NCBI GenBank assembly: GCA_965279115.1
Contig: OZ257137.1
Location: 4,712,001 to 4,776,000 of the forward strand
Length of the DNA: 64,000 bases
Reading direction: 5' to 3'
Source of the DNA: JAEUOS01 sp965279115
Lineage (GTDB): Bacteria; Pseudomonadota; Gammaproteobacteria; Burkholderiales; JAEUOS01
Both the position numbers and the translations under genes were made by a program. Numbering within the stretch: the first letter of the stretch is position 1; every line of letters begins with the position of its first letter. This document shows, one piece after another, positions 8,538 to 17,620 of the stretch. Below the pieces are notes generated by a model. The model had not been told where the DNA came from. It did no database searches and saw only the letters and a program-made list of their open reading frames with translations.

Positions 8538-9515
8538 TCAGTCAAGCTGCAGGTTCAGACTCTTCGCCACGCCGGACCAGCGCTTGTCTTCGGTGGCAAG
8601 AAACTCGGTGAATTGCGCTGGCGTGCCCGGTGCGGGATTCGCGCCCAGCTTTTCGAGGCGTTCGATGAGTTCGCGGTCTTTCAGCGCATTGGTGGCGGCC
8701 TTGTTGAGCGTTTCCACGATCTTCGGCGGCAGCCCCGCGGGGCCGAAAAAGCCGAACCAGCTTTGCGCGTTGAAGCCCGGGTAGCCGGATTCGGCCACCG
8801 TCGGCACGTTGGGCAACAGCGGCGAGCGGGTCGGGCCCGTCATGGCCAGCACCTTCAGCTTGCCGCTGGCGGCGTGGCTTACGGTTGTCACCAGGGAAGA
8901 CTCGAACGAAAGCCCGATATGGTTGGCCAGCAGATCCTGCAAGGCCGGCGCGGCGCCCTTGTACGGCACATGCACCAGTTTGATGTTGGCCAGTTGCGAA
9001 AGCATTTCCGCGGTCAGGTGCGGGCTGGAGCCGTTGCCGACGCTGGCATAGCTGATGCGCCCCGGTGCCTGGCGCGCCTGGGTGATGAGTTCCTGCAGGC
9101 TGCTGTAGGGCGCGCTGGCATTGGCGACGATCGCACCCGGTGTGGTCACCAGGTTGGTGATGGGTGTGAAGTCCGTCGCGGGATTGAAGCCGAGGTTCTT
9201 GGTCACATGCGGACCGATGGTCATGCCGCTGATGGACAGCACGCCCAGGTTGTAGCCATCGGGCTTGGTGCGCGCCAGATAGCGGGTGCCGATGTTGCCA
9301 CTGGCCCCGGCGCGGTTTTCCACCACCACCGACTGGTTGAGCGACTTGGCAAGGCTGCGCGCGAGTTCGCGGCCAACCACGTCGGTGACGCCGCCGGGCG
9401 GGAATGGCACCATCAGGGTGATTGGGGCGGATGGGTAGTCGGCTTGTGCCCAGGCTTGGCCGGTGGCGCAAAGGGCGAGCAGTGCTGTACTGAACAGGCA
9501 GGTGGTTCTTTTCAT
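8538..9515 (-). CDS. Bug/TctC family tripartite tricarboxylate receptor protein (copy 1)
   Basis: This 325-residue periplasmic receptor has signal peptide MKRTTCLFSTALLALCATGQAWA. Family anchor sequences are PFPPGGVTDVVGR, VVENRAGASGN and KPDGYNLG in the N-lobe and HVPYKGAAPALQDLL in the C-lobe. Bug receptors bind small carboxylates or similar ligands, mostly through main-chain contacts and water, so the ligand cannot be inferred. It lies 45 bases downstream of an amidohydrolase on the same strand, and the two are probably one transcript whose enzyme acts on the captured compound. Confidence 0.92.
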   Translation of the reverse strand: MKRTTCLFSTALLALCATGQAWAQADYPSAPITLMVPFPPGGVTDVVGRELARSLAKSLNQSVVVENRAGASGNIGTRYLARTKPDGYNLGVLSISGMTIGPHVTKNLGFNPATDFTPITNLVTTPGAIVANASAPYSSLQELITQARQAPGRISYASVGNGSSPHLTAEMLSQLANIKLVHVPYKGAAPALQDLLANHIGLSFESSLVTTVSHAASGKLKVLAMTGPTRSPLLPNVPTVAESGYPGFNAQSWFGFFGPAGLPPKIVETLNKAATNALKDRELIERLEKLGANPAPGTPAQFTEFLATEDKRWSGVAKSLNLQLD

Positions 9516-9560
9516 GTTGTCTCCGTGGGCTTTATCGGGCCCTTATGTTTTTTGGCAATC

Positions 9561-10403
9561 TCAGCGCTTCAGCGGCGACCAGCCGTAGGCCTTGATGCAC
9601 GCGCCGCCCATCAGCATGGCGCGCTCGCTTTCGCTCAAACGCTTGGTCAGGCGGAAGGGTTCCACGCCCTGTTCATAGTTGACCACCGCGAAGGCGCGCG
9701 TCCAGTCGGTGCCCCACAGGCAGCGCTCGAAACCCCAGGCGTCGAAAATGCGCGCCAGCGGGTCCCAGATGTCGTTGTAGGGGTAGGGCTCTTTCGAGAG
9801 CGTGCACGCGCCGCTGATCTTGATGACCACGTTCTTGCGCCTGGCCAGGTCCAGTACCTTGGGCAGGTCGGCCCAGGGCTCGGGTGGCGCCGGCGGCACG
9901 TGGGGCTGCAGTATGCCCAGGTGGTCGATGATGAAACGCGTGTCCGGGTGGCGGTCGATCATAGATGCCGCCGCATCGAGATTGCCCCAGCACAGGATGT
10001 TGACCGGGAAGTCGTTCTTCACCGCCTCGCGCAGGATGCGGTCCACGCCGGGTGACAAGGGGTCGAGCCCGGCCTCCTTGGGCATCATGATGCGGATGCC
10101 CACCGCGCAGGGTGTTTTCTTCCACTCGGCGATCACTTCACCCACCGCTGCGTCCTGCGGGTCCACCGGCTTCACCAGAGCGAAGCGGTCGGGGTAGGCC
10201 TTTTGTACTTCCACCGCGTAGCTGGCGTCGTAGCGGTACATCGAAAAAGGCGAGATGAAAATCGCGCCATCCACGCCCACCTTGTCCATCGCTGCCACCA
10301 TCTCGTCGCCGGTCACATGGGCGGGCCAGTTGGGCACGTTGTGCCAGGGGCGCTTCGGGGTGTTCGCCTCGTAGGCGTGAATTTGCGAATCAATGATGGT
10401 CAC
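9561..10403 (-). CDS. Amidohydrolase-2 family metal-dependent hydrolase/decarboxylase
   Basis: This 280-residue TIM-barrel protein starts MTIIDSQIHAYE, the amidohydrolase-2 variant of the DxHxH metal site with Gln in the first position. Later metal and active-site strands are RFIIDHLG and LWGTDWTR, where the Asp would be catalytic. Relatives include 2-pyrone-4,6-dicarboxylate lactonase, ACMS decarboxylase-like and 4-sulfomuconolactone hydrolase-like enzymes, so a lactonase or decarboxylase acting on a ring-cleavage product is plausible. It is the first gene of a leftward pair with a Bug receptor, divergent from an EamA transporter. Confidence 0.85.
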   Translation of the reverse strand: MTIIDSQIHAYEANTPKRPWHNVPNWPAHVTGDEMVAAMDKVGVDGAIFISPFSMYRYDASYAVEVQKAYPDRFALVKPVDPQDAAVGEVIAEWKKTPCAVGIRIMMPKEAGLDPLSPGVDRILREAVKNDFPVNILCWGNLDAAASMIDRHPDTRFIIDHLGILQPHVPPAPPEPWADLPKVLDLARRKNVVIKISGACTLSKEPYPYNDIWDPLARIFDAWGFERCLWGTDWTRAFAVVNYEQGVEPFRLTKRLSESERAMLMGGACIKAYGWSPLKR

Positions 10404-10479
10404 TTTGTAGGCCTTTGTGGGTTGCGACAGGCCGCATTGTTGCGCATTCCGGGCCCAAACCGATTGATCGCATCCCTTC

Positions 10480-10485
10480 TATACT
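10480..10485 (+). promoter_or_regulatory. Possible -10 element (TATACT) of the EamA gene
   Basis: A TATACT hexamer lies 24 bases before the EamA start in the 106-bp divergent gap. No good -35 sits at 16-18 bp; the nearest TTGATC (10464-10469) is only 10 bp away. Weak evidence. Confidence 0.25.
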
Positions 10486-10509
10486 CGCGCGCTTCCCGGA
10501 CCTACCCGC

Positions 10510-11421
10510 ATGCCAGCAGAATCCCTCTCGCACCGCACCGCCTTGCTGCTGCTCGCCATCGTCATCGTGGCCTGGGGGCTCAACTGGACGGTCGGCAAGG
10601 CGGTGTTGCAATACCTGCCGCCGATCTGGGCCACGGCCATGCGCACCGTGCCGGCCTGCCTCATGCTGTGGGCTTTCTTCCTGGTGTCGCGGCGCCTGGT
10701 GGTGCCGGTGAAGGCGGACCTGCCGGTGGTGTTCAGCGTGGGCCTCTTGCACATGGTGGCCTTCTCGGTGCTGGCATCCATCGGTCTCAAATACCTGCCG
10801 GCCGGGCGCTCGGTGGTGCTGGCCTACACCACGCCACTGTGGGTGCTGCCCGGTGCGTACTTTTTCTTGCGTGAGTCGCTCAGCGGCAGGAGCCTCGTGG
10901 GCCTTGCACTCGGCATGGCCGGGCTGGTGGCCCTGCTGCAACCCGGCTCGCTTGACTGGAGCAACCGCGACGTCCTGCTCGGGCACGGCCTGATCCTGCT
11001 GGCGGCGGCCTGCTGGGCGGCCGCCATCGTCTACGGCCGTGGCCACCGGTGGGTGACACCGCCGTTCCAGTTGCTGCCGTGGCAGACCCTGGTGGCCTCC
11101 GTGCTGCAGGTGCTGTTCGCGCTCATCTTCGAAGGCGTGCCACAGGTCGAATGGAATGCCGAACTGCTGTGGCTCCTGGGGTACGGCAGCCTGATCGGAA
11201 CGGTGCTGGCCTATTGGGCGATGAACACGGTCAACCGCGGCCTGCCGGCGTCCGTCACTTCCATGGCCCTGCTGGGTGTGCCGATTGTGGGGCTGGCCGC
11301 CTCGGTGCTGATGCTGGGCGAGCGACCGGATGCGACGCTGCTCGCGGCCACGGCGATGATCGTCGCCGGCATCGCGCTGGGCACCGGGGGCAGAACCGGC
11401 GCCAGGCGCACGCCGCCTTAG
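10510..11421 (+). CDS. EamA/DMT family transporter
   Basis: This 303-residue inner-membrane protein has ten predicted hydrophobic segments arranged as two EamA repeats, the drug/metabolite exporter fold. Typical features are ALLLLAIVIVAWGLNWTVGK at the start, the first-repeat end GRSLVGLALGMAGLVALL, and MALLGVPIVGLAASVLMLGERPDATLL in the second repeat (the conserved EP/ERP turn before helix 10). Substrates of this family are amino acids, sugars, nucleotides or metabolites and cannot be predicted here. Divergent from the amidohydrolase gene and convergent with the MFS gene. Confidence 0.9.
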   Translation: MPAESLSHRTALLLLAIVIVAWGLNWTVGKAVLQYLPPIWATAMRTVPACLMLWAFFLVSRRLVVPVKADLPVVFSVGLLHMVAFSVLASIGLKYLPAGRSVVLAYTTPLWVLPGAYFFLRESLSGRSLVGLALGMAGLVALLQPGSLDWSNRDVLLGHGLILLAAACWAAAIVYGRGHRWVTPPFQLLPWQTLVASVLQVLFALIFEGVPQVEWNAELLWLLGYGSLIGTVLAYWAMNTVNRGLPASVTSMALLGVPIVGLAASVLMLGERPDATLLAATAMIVAGIALGTGGRTGARRTPP

Positions 11422-11472
11422 TCCGGTGCGCCGCACGCCAGGCACCGATTGGCGCAAGGTCCCGGCGTGCTG

Positions 11473-12684
11473 CTAGGCGCGCAACACCGGCGTCCAGTAG
11501 CGTCGTGTGAAGGTCAGCACCAGGATGCCCTGCGCCGCGAGCGCCACGGTGCCGACCCGCGGCGTGAGCAGGTCGGCCAGGAAGCCCAGATAAAGAAAGC
11601 CGATCGGGCCGGTGCCGATGAACATCGACAAGAGGCCCAGCAGTCGGGCGCGCATCGCGGGCGGCGAAAAACGGTACACCAGGGTTGCCTGCAGCACGCT
11701 GAACCCCACCGAAAACACGCCGACCATGAACAACACGGCGGCCGCGACCGGGACCACCGACACCGTGGAGAAGCCGATCACCGTCACCAGATAGACGGCC
11801 ACCGCGCCCACGTAGATTCGTCCATGTATGGCAGGGCGCGCGATACGGGCGATCAGCATGGCACCGAGAAGGCCACCGACGCCATCGCAACTCGCGAGCA
11901 GCCCGACCCCCTTGGGGTCCAGGTGCAGGTAGTCGGTACCGATCACCGGGATCATGCTGACAAACGGCCAGCCGAAGATGTTGAAGATCACCGTGACGGC
12001 GAAAACGCCGACCAGTCGCGGGTCGCCGCGCAGCGCCGCCAGGCCTTCGCGCATGCTGGTGCCGAAGGAGGTGCGCCCGGCGTGGGCGGGCGCATGGCGG
12101 ACCTGCACCCGCAGCGCCGCGACGAGGTTGGCGACATAGAGTGCCGCGCCCAGCCAGAACACACTCGCGATGCCGTACTGCGACAGCAGCACACCGGAGA
12201 GCAGCGGGCCGATGACGCGGCTGGCGTTGTTGGTGGCGACGTCGAACGACATGGCCGCCGCCATGCGCTCCGGGCCGACGACCTCGCCGACCATCGTGCG
12301 GCGCACCGGATTGTCGGCGGCCCAGCATGTGCCGTTGACAAAGCCGGCGACGGCGAGGTGCCAGACCTCGAGCATTCCAAGGTCTGCCAGCAGGGCGAGC
12401 GCCGACACGCTTGCCAGCGAGACGCCGGCCATCACGATCAGCGCGCTGCGTCGCTCGACGCGGTCGGCCAAGACGCCGAGAAGCGCGCCGAACAAGCCCA
12501 TCGGCGCCAGGCGCAGCATGCTCAATAAAGCCACGACGAAGGCCGATCCCGTGACCTGGTAGGCGAACAGGCCGAAAGCCAGCATTTCCAGCCAGCGCAC
12601 CACGTTCGACGCGAATCCGATCAGCCACAGCCGGCGGAAATCCGGGATCGACAGCAGGGCAGTGGCGGGCAGGCGCAGGGACAT
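11473..12684 (-). CDS. MFS transporter (EntS/MFS_3-like exporter)
   Basis: This 403-residue membrane protein has twelve hydrophobic segments. It begins IPDFRRLWLIGFASNVVRWLEMLAFGLFAYQVTGS and contains the MFS A-motif-like loop GVLADRVERRSALIV between helices 2 and 3, both typical of the MFS_3 exporter subgroup that includes enterobactin exporters. It is the third gene of a leftward run: Bug receptor, acyl-CoA dehydrogenase, MFS. The gap to the dehydrogenase is 33 bases. It may export a by-product or toxic intermediate; the substrate is unknown. Confidence 0.88.
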   Translation of the reverse strand: MSLRLPATALLSIPDFRRLWLIGFASNVVRWLEMLAFGLFAYQVTGSAFVVALLSMLRLAPMGLFGALLGVLADRVERRSALIVMAGVSLASVSALALLADLGMLEVWHLAVAGFVNGTCWAADNPVRRTMVGEVVGPERMAAAMSFDVATNNASRVIGPLLSGVLLSQYGIASVFWLGAALYVANLVAALRVQVRHAPAHAGRTSFGTSMREGLAALRGDPRLVGVFAVTVIFNIFGWPFVSMIPVIGTDYLHLDPKGVGLLASCDGVGGLLGAMLIARIARPAIHGRIYVGAVAVYLVTVIGFSTVSVVPVAAAVLFMVGVFSVGFSVLQATLVYRFSPPAMRARLLGLLSMFIGTGPIGFLYLGFLADLLTPRVGTVALAAQGILVLTFTRRYWTPVLRA

Positions 12685-12717
12685 CAGGTGGCCGCTGCGG
12701 GGCCCGCGGTCCGGACG

Positions 12718-14388
12718 CTAGAGGTCCAGAACCGCATCAAACTCGCGACCGCCCTCCGGCGCCAGCGGGTCACGCTCGGCCAGCTTGTGGCGCACCACCA
12801 GTCTGGATAGCAGCGTGCGTTGCGCGCCGATGGCCCCGCCGATGCGCCTGCCTTCCCAGGCCAGCAGGGTGGCTGCGGTGGAGTAGTACAGGCCGCTGGC
12901 GGCCTGGCGGGCGTGTTCAGCATCGTCCTCGCGGGCCACCGCGCCGGCAAAGGCCTGCGCCCGTTCGCGTGCGGTGAAGCGCTCCTCATTGGCGCCGGCC
13001 TCGCGGTCCAGCGCATCGAGTTCCGCATCCAGCGCCTCAAGCGCGCCTTCCTTGCGGATGGCACGCAAGACATCCTGCGCGACGATGTTGCTGGTGCCTT
13101 CCCAGATCGAGCCGAGGTGCGCGTCGCGGGTGAGCCGCGCGTCCGGCCATTCCTCGATGTAGCCGGCGCCGCCGCGCATTTCCATGGCGTCGCCGGTGGC
13201 GCGACGCGCGTCGCGGCAGGCGCGGAACTTGAGCAGCGGCGTCAGGATGCGGATCCGTCGCCGTGCCTGTTCGTCCCCGGCGTCGGCGGCTTCCAGGGCG
13301 CGGGCAGCGGCGAACATCACCGCGCGCGCCGCCTCGGCGGCCAAAAGGATCTTCATCAACTGGCGCCGCGCCAGCGGCATTTCGATCACCGGCTTGCCGA
13401 AGGCGATGCGGTTGGCCGCCACATGGCGCGCCTCGAAATAGGCGCGGCGCATCATGCCGGCGGCGCGCATGCCGTTGGACAGGCGCGACATGTTGATCAT
13501 GTCGGCCATCTGCACGAAGCCGCGTGCCTCGTCGCCCACCAGGTAGGCCACCGCGCCGTCCAGGCGGATCTCGCCGGATGCCATCGAGCGGGTGCCCATC
13601 TTGTCCTTGAGGCGCACGATGCGGTAGTGGTTGGCCGAGCCGTCGGGCAGGCGGCGCGGCAGCAGGAACAGTGACAGCCCGCGCGTGCCCGGCGCGCCGC
13701 CTTCGGGCCGCGCCAGCACCAGCGCGCAGTCGGCATCGGCGTTCGAGCAGAACCACTTGTCGCCGGTGAGCAGCCAGTGCGCGCCATCGGGCCCGCGGCG
13801 CGCCACGGTTGCGGTGGCGCCAACGTCGGAGCCCGCGCCCTGCTCGGTCATGAACATCGCGCCCTGGAAATGCTCGTCCATGTCGGTTGCGGTAAGCCCC
13901 GGCAGGTAGCGGCTTGCCAGCTCGGGGCTGCCGAACTTGCGCAGCGTGCGCGAAAGCGCGTCGGTCATCGACACCGGGCAGCACAGGCCGAACTCCGCCT
14001 GCACGAACAGGAAGGAAAGCGCGTACTTCACCGCCGGCGGCAACGGCTTGTCCCAGCCGAACACGCCGGGCCGATGCGACATCGCCGCCAGGCCGTACTC
14101 GCCGTAGGCCAGGCGTTCCATCTCCACATACGCGGGATGCTTCGCTATCCATTGCCGGTCCGCACCGGTGCGGTCGCGGTGGTGCAGCACCGGCGGATTG
14201 TGGTCCGCGATGCCGGCGAGCTCGTCGAGCTGCCCCCCGGCCAGGGCACCCAGCCGGTCCAGGTGAGGCGCCACATGCGCGAACAGGTCGGGCGCAATGC
14301 ACAGCTTGAGCAGCTCTGCCAGCGCCGGGTCGGCGCGGTACAGGTTGCTGCCGCGCGAATCGGGCAGGGCGGTGGCGGAGATGTTCAT
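12718..14388 (-). CDS. Acyl-CoA dehydrogenase family protein (AidB-like branch)
   Basis: This 556-residue flavoprotein is longer than the ordinary 380-residue acyl-CoA dehydrogenases. It has the AidB-like layout: an N-terminal extension, then CCPVSMTDALSRTLRKFG, FQGAMFMTEQGAGSDVGA (FAD-binding), WLLTGDKWFCSNADAD, and the late GGAGYIEEWPDARLTRDAHLGSIWEGTSNIVA block. The start at 14388 has an excellent site (GAAGGAA, 6 bases upstream); the open frame beyond it overlaps the upstream Bug gene and is a shadow. It is coupled to the Bug receptor (11-base gap), which suggests oxidation of an imported acid after CoA activation. Confidence 0.9.
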   Translation of the reverse strand: MNISATALPDSRGSNLYRADPALAELLKLCIAPDLFAHVAPHLDRLGALAGGQLDELAGIADHNPPVLHHRDRTGADRQWIAKHPAYVEMERLAYGEYGLAAMSHRPGVFGWDKPLPPAVKYALSFLFVQAEFGLCCPVSMTDALSRTLRKFGSPELASRYLPGLTATDMDEHFQGAMFMTEQGAGSDVGATATVARRGPDGAHWLLTGDKWFCSNADADCALVLARPEGGAPGTRGLSLFLLPRRLPDGSANHYRIVRLKDKMGTRSMASGEIRLDGAVAYLVGDEARGFVQMADMINMSRLSNGMRAAGMMRRAYFEARHVAANRIAFGKPVIEMPLARRQLMKILLAAEAARAVMFAAARALEAADAGDEQARRRIRILTPLLKFRACRDARRATGDAMEMRGGAGYIEEWPDARLTRDAHLGSIWEGTSNIVAQDVLRAIRKEGALEALDAELDALDREAGANEERFTARERAQAFAGAVAREDDAEHARQAASGLYYSTAATLLAWEGRRIGGAIGAQRTLLSRLVVRHKLAERDPLAPEGGREFDAVLDL

Positions 14389-14399
14389 CGCGTGTTCCT

Positions 14400-15389
14400 T
14401 CAATCTACACGTGCGCCTGAGTCCTTGACGATCTTGCTCCACTTGGCCATGTCGGACTTGATGATCTGCATGAATTCTTCCGGCGTGCAGGTCCATGGTT
14501 CCAGGAACTGGGAACGGATCTTTTCGCGCATGGCCGGCGAGCGCAGCACCTTGATGAGTTCGGCGTTGAGCTTGTCGGCAATCGGCTTCGGTATGCCTTT
14601 CGGACCCGCCACGCCCATCCACAGGTCGCTGCCGGCCGCTGAGTAGCCCTTGACGCCGGCTTCCTCCATGGTGGGGACCTCGGGAACGAAGGGGCTGCGC
14701 CTGGCCGAAGTGACCGCCAGGGCACGCACCCGGCCTGCCCGCACCTGCGGCAGCGAAGTGTTGAAGATGTCGTACATGTAGGTGATGTTGCCGGCCATCA
14801 CGTCGGTCAGCGCCGCCGCGCTGCCCTTGTAGGGGATGTGCTGCATCGGCGCCCCGGTGAGCGTCTTCAGTACCTCGCCGGAGAGGTGATTGGAAGACCC
14901 GTTGCCCGCCGATCCGAAGGTCACCTTGCCGGGATTGGCCTTGGCGTATTCCACCAGTTCGGCAACGTTCTTTGCCGGGTGCGCCGGGTTGATCACCAGG
15001 ATGTTCACGTAGGCCACCCCCAGGGTGAGCGGGGTGAAGTCACGTACCGGGTCATAGGGCAACTTGCTGCCGTACAGGGCCGGATTGATGGCGTGGGTGC
15101 CGGTGGTGGGCAGGCCGATGGTGTAGCCGTCGGGCGGCGACTTGGCCAGGGCGTCCATGCCCAGGCCGCCTCCGGCGCCACCGCGGTTCTCGATCACCAC
15201 CGGTTGGCCGAGCGCTTCGGCAAGCCCTTGCGCCACGGCCCGCGAGAACGTATCGGTCGGGCCGCCGGGCGGGAAGGGCACGATCCACTTGAGCGGCTTG
15301 GCGGGCCAGGCCTGGGCGAGAGCGGCGGCGGGGAGTACGGCTGCGCAGGCTAGGCCTGCGGCCAGCAGGGTGCGGCGGAGCATTTGCAT
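14400..15389 (-). CDS. Bug/TctC family receptor protein (copy 2)
   Basis: This 329-residue periplasmic receptor has an N-terminal signal (LRRTLLAAGLACAAVLPAAALA). Anchor motifs are PFPPGGPTDTFSR, VIENRGGAGGGLG and HIPYKGSAAALTDVM. Two in-frame ATGs (15389, 15383) could start it; neither has a strong ribosome site. It heads the leftward run Bug - acyl-CoA dehydrogenase - MFS, so its ligand is probably the compound processed there. A TACAAT hexamer at 15423-15428 (minus strand) is a possible -10. Confidence 0.9.
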   Translation of the reverse strand: MQMLRRTLLAAGLACAAVLPAAALAQAWPAKPLKWIVPFPPGGPTDTFSRAVAQGLAEALGQPVVIENRGGAGGGLGMDALAKSPPDGYTIGLPTTGTHAINPALYGSKLPYDPVRDFTPLTLGVAYVNILVINPAHPAKNVAELVEYAKANPGKVTFGSAGNGSSNHLSGEVLKTLTGAPMQHIPYKGSAAALTDVMAGNITYMYDIFNTSLPQVRAGRVRALAVTSARRSPFVPEVPTMEEAGVKGYSAAGSDLWMGVAGPKGIPKPIADKLNAELIKVLRSPAMREKIRSQFLEPWTCTPEEFMQIIKSDMAKWSKIVKDSGARVD

Positions 15390-15487
15390 GGGGTTGTCTC
15401 GCTTGTTTGTGTTTGTTCCGTCATTGTAGGGCCGGTATCGCGCGACGTGGAGTGGCGACATGACGCCGCCGGAGCGACAATGGCGCC

Positions 15488-16201
15488 ATGAAATCCATCG
15501 TCCATCTGCTTGCCGGTGTTGCGCTGGTCATCGCCGGTTCCGCGTCAGGCCAGTCCTGTCCGGTCACGCCTGCCAATGACGCGTTGCGCCAGATCACCCA
15601 GTGCCTGGCCGGGCAGGATTGCCGTGGCCGCAGCGTCGTCGAGAAACCCAACCTCGGGCCCGGTTGTGATCGCGAGATCGAGGTCTGGTCATGGCATTCC
15701 AGCCGAGCGTCGGTGGCCATCCGCGACCGCAAGATGTGCCTGTCGCGGCGCAAGCCGCAACCGGACCCGCGTTTCGTGCACGGCCTCTTGCTGCCGATGA
15801 CACCCGTCTGCGGCGTGGAGGATCCGCAACTGCTTGCCGCCGATTCGCCCATGAAGTCGCTGTGGCAGGACGCCTGGGAGGCGGCGCGTCGATACATCGC
15901 GGAGGAGGACATCACCCTGGTGATCAATCCGCCCACCATCCGTTCGCAAACCCATCTGCATATCCACATCGTGCGCGGCAACGGTGTGCCGTTCCCTGCA
16001 GCCAATGTGGTCCCGGTCGAAGACCTCGCCGATGCCTGGCGCAAGGCGCGCACCTTCGCCGCTGAGAAACTGTCCGTTGGCAACGGCAACTATGGAATCG
16101 CCATCCGCAAGCGCGGGTCCGGGTTCGACATGCTGGTCGAGGCGGGATTCCCCGTGAACACCCGCAACCCGGAGGCGCGTTACAGCATCGACGAGGATTG
16201 A
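15488..16201 (+). CDS. cdh: CDP-diacylglycerol diphosphatase (CDP-diglyceride hydrolase)
   Basis: This 237-residue protein has a signal or anchor peptide (VHLLAGVALVIAGSASG) and the HIT-like catalytic motif of the Cdh family, with His at residues 156, 158 and 160 in SQTHLHIHIVRG. SWHSSRASVAIRDRKMCLSRR near residues 68-88 matches the family lipid-headgroup region. Cdh cleaves CDP-diacylglycerol to CMP and phosphatidate at the membrane. It is a single gene, divergent from a Bug receptor and convergent (5 bases apart) with the VOC dioxygenase gene. Gene-family assignment is good; the physiological role in this organism is unknown. Confidence 0.88.
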   Translation: MKSIVHLLAGVALVIAGSASGQSCPVTPANDALRQITQCLAGQDCRGRSVVEKPNLGPGCDREIEVWSWHSSRASVAIRDRKMCLSRRKPQPDPRFVHGLLLPMTPVCGVEDPQLLAADSPMKSLWQDAWEAARRYIAEEDITLVINPPTIRSQTHLHIHIVRGNGVPFPAANVVPVEDLADAWRKARTFAAEKLSVGNGNYGIAIRKRGSGFDMLVEAGFPVNTRNPEARYSIDED

Positions 16202-16205
16202 TGCG

Positions 16206-17135
16206 TTACGCCGGTTGCAGGCGCTCGTAGTTGCGCAGGAAGTCCTCTGGCGGCGGCACCGTGGCCCATTGGTAAAGCGATTCCGGACCGGCCTGCGCGA
16301 CTTCCACCTCCCAGGGCGACTCTTCGGGAATGAAATCGATGTCCCAGAACAGTTCGTTGAGGCCCATCCATGGGTCGCGGATGTAGTGGAAGTAATTCGA
16401 GCCGTAGATGTGGCGACCGATGCCCCAGCCATCCTTGTATCCCGCCGCCAGCATGCGTTCGGCGCATAGTTGCAGATGGTCGATGTTGCCCATTTCCCAT
16501 GACAGGTGGTGCAGGCCCGGGGCCTCGCTGGTGGCCAGCGCAAGGGTATGGTGGTCGCTGTCGCCGCCGCAGCGCAGGAAGGCCGCCAGTTCGTCGCCGA
16601 TGCGGTCCGAGAGCTTCATGCCCAGCACTTCGGTGTAGAAGCGGATGTCGCGGTTGATGTCGGTGGTGAACTTGAGCAGGTGCCCGAGCTTGCGCGGCAC
16701 CGCATTTACATTGCGGTGCGGCGCACCGCGCCGCGCCACCCGGTGATAGTGGGTGCCGGGGTTGTTGATCTCCACCGCTGGGCGGGTCTGCTCCGCGGGC
16801 TCTGCGGCGCGGATATTGACCAGCACGCCGTCCGGATCACGCAGCCAGATGCCGCCTTGCGGCGCATGCGGCGGCGCTTCCTCCAGCCTGACGTTGTTGG
16901 CCTTGAGTTTTTCCATCAGGATCGGCATGTCGCCTTCGCGCGTGCCCCAGCACACCCAGGCGATCGACTTGCGCGGCCCGTGGATCAGGCGCACCTGGTC
17001 CTGCGCGCGCCCCGGGCAACGCAGCGTCACGCTGCCGTTTTCCACATGGGATTCCAGCCCCATGGTCGTGTAGAAGGCGTGCCCGGCCTTGAGGTCCGGC
17101 ACGTAGAGCGCGACATGCTGCAGCGAACGGATCAT
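16206..17135 (-). CDS. VOC family protein resembling type I extradiol ring-cleavage dioxygenase
   Basis: This 309-residue protein has two vicinal-oxygen-chelate domains. The N-domain begins IRSLQHVALYVPDLKAGHAFY. The C-domain shows a full two-His/one-Glu metal set: His in LGHLLKFTTD, His in GLHHLSWEMG and Glu in GLNELFWDID. That matches Fe(II) extradiol enzymes of the 2,3-dihydroxybiphenyl/catechol 2,3-dioxygenase type, which open catechol rings beside the diol. Start ATG 17135 follows AGGGAG; the open frame upstream is not coding. Single leftward gene, divergent from the PepSY/b561 pair. The actual substrate is unknown. Confidence 0.85.
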   Translation of the reverse strand: MIRSLQHVALYVPDLKAGHAFYTTMGLESHVENGSVTLRCPGRAQDQVRLIHGPRKSIAWVCWGTREGDMPILMEKLKANNVRLEEAPPHAPQGGIWLRDPDGVLVNIRAAEPAEQTRPAVEINNPGTHYHRVARRGAPHRNVNAVPRKLGHLLKFTTDINRDIRFYTEVLGMKLSDRIGDELAAFLRCGGDSDHHTLALATSEAPGLHHLSWEMGNIDHLQLCAERMLAAGYKDGWGIGRHIYGSNYFHYIRDPWMGLNELFWDIDFIPEESPWEVEVAQAGPESLYQWATVPPPEDFLRNYERLQPA

Positions 17136-17216
17136 GCGGGTCTCCCTGAAGTTGTTTTGGTCGCGGGCATGGCGGCGACAGTGACGCATATCGTCCAACA
17201 AACCGCCGGACGGTTT

Positions 17217-17257
17217 TTGACGCAGATCAACCCCACCTCGCACAGGGTTGTTGTAAC
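17217..17257 (+). promoter_or_regulatory. FNR/ANR-type box with class II promoter geometry
   Basis: TTGAC-GCAG-ATCAA at 17217-17230 matches the FNR/ANR consensus TTGAT-N4-ATCAA at 9 of 10 defined positions. A -10-like TGTAAC lies at 17252-17257, putting the box centre near -41 from the implied start around 17264, the classic FNR-activated arrangement. It points toward the PepSY/cytochrome b561 pair starting at 17342, suggesting induction at low oxygen. Confidence 0.6.
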
Positions 17258-17341
17258 CAGTTGCAAACGCACTTGAGGCCCGCTCGCCGCGCACGGTAAG
17301 CTTCGCCATCCGATTTCCTCAAAGCCTTGTTGGCCACGTCC

Positions 17342-17620
17342 ATGAAGATCCGCTCATCCATCCTCGCCGCCGCCACGCTGGTCATCGCAACCACTGCCGA
17401 GGCCACCGGCCTCGCCACCTGCGACTCCGGCAACCCGAACACCTGGCAACCGCAGGAAAAGCTCGAAGCCATGCTCAAGGAGCGTGGCTGGCAGATCCGC
17501 CGCATCAAGATCGACGGTGGCTGCTACGAGGTCTATGCGCTCAACGAAAAAGGCGAGCGCGTCGAAGCCTACTTCCATCCCCTGACGCTGGCGCCGGTGC
17601 CAACCTCGCGTTCGCGCTGA
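17342..17620 (+). CDS. Small exported PepSY-domain protein
   Basis: This 92-residue protein has a cleavable signal (ILAAATLVIATTAEA) followed by one PepSY-like unit: EKLEAMLKERGWQIRRIKIDGGCYEVYALNEKGERVEAYFHPLT. PepSY proteins next to cytochrome b genes are common in Betaproteobacteria. The stop overlaps the cytochrome b561 ATG by one base (TGATG), so they are translationally coupled. Start ATG 17342 is preferred over an upstream TTG. Its likely place is the periplasm; it may tune or bind its membrane partner. Confidence 0.85.
   Translation: MKIRSSILAAATLVIATTAEATGLATCDSGNPNTWQPQEKLEAMLKERGWQIRRIKIDGGCYEVYALNEKGERVEAYFHPLTLAPVPTSRSR

Noticed and set aside
10464..10485. Full promoter TTGATC/TATACT before EamA
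   Set aside because: Spacing is only 10 bp; only the -10 is kept, at low confidence.
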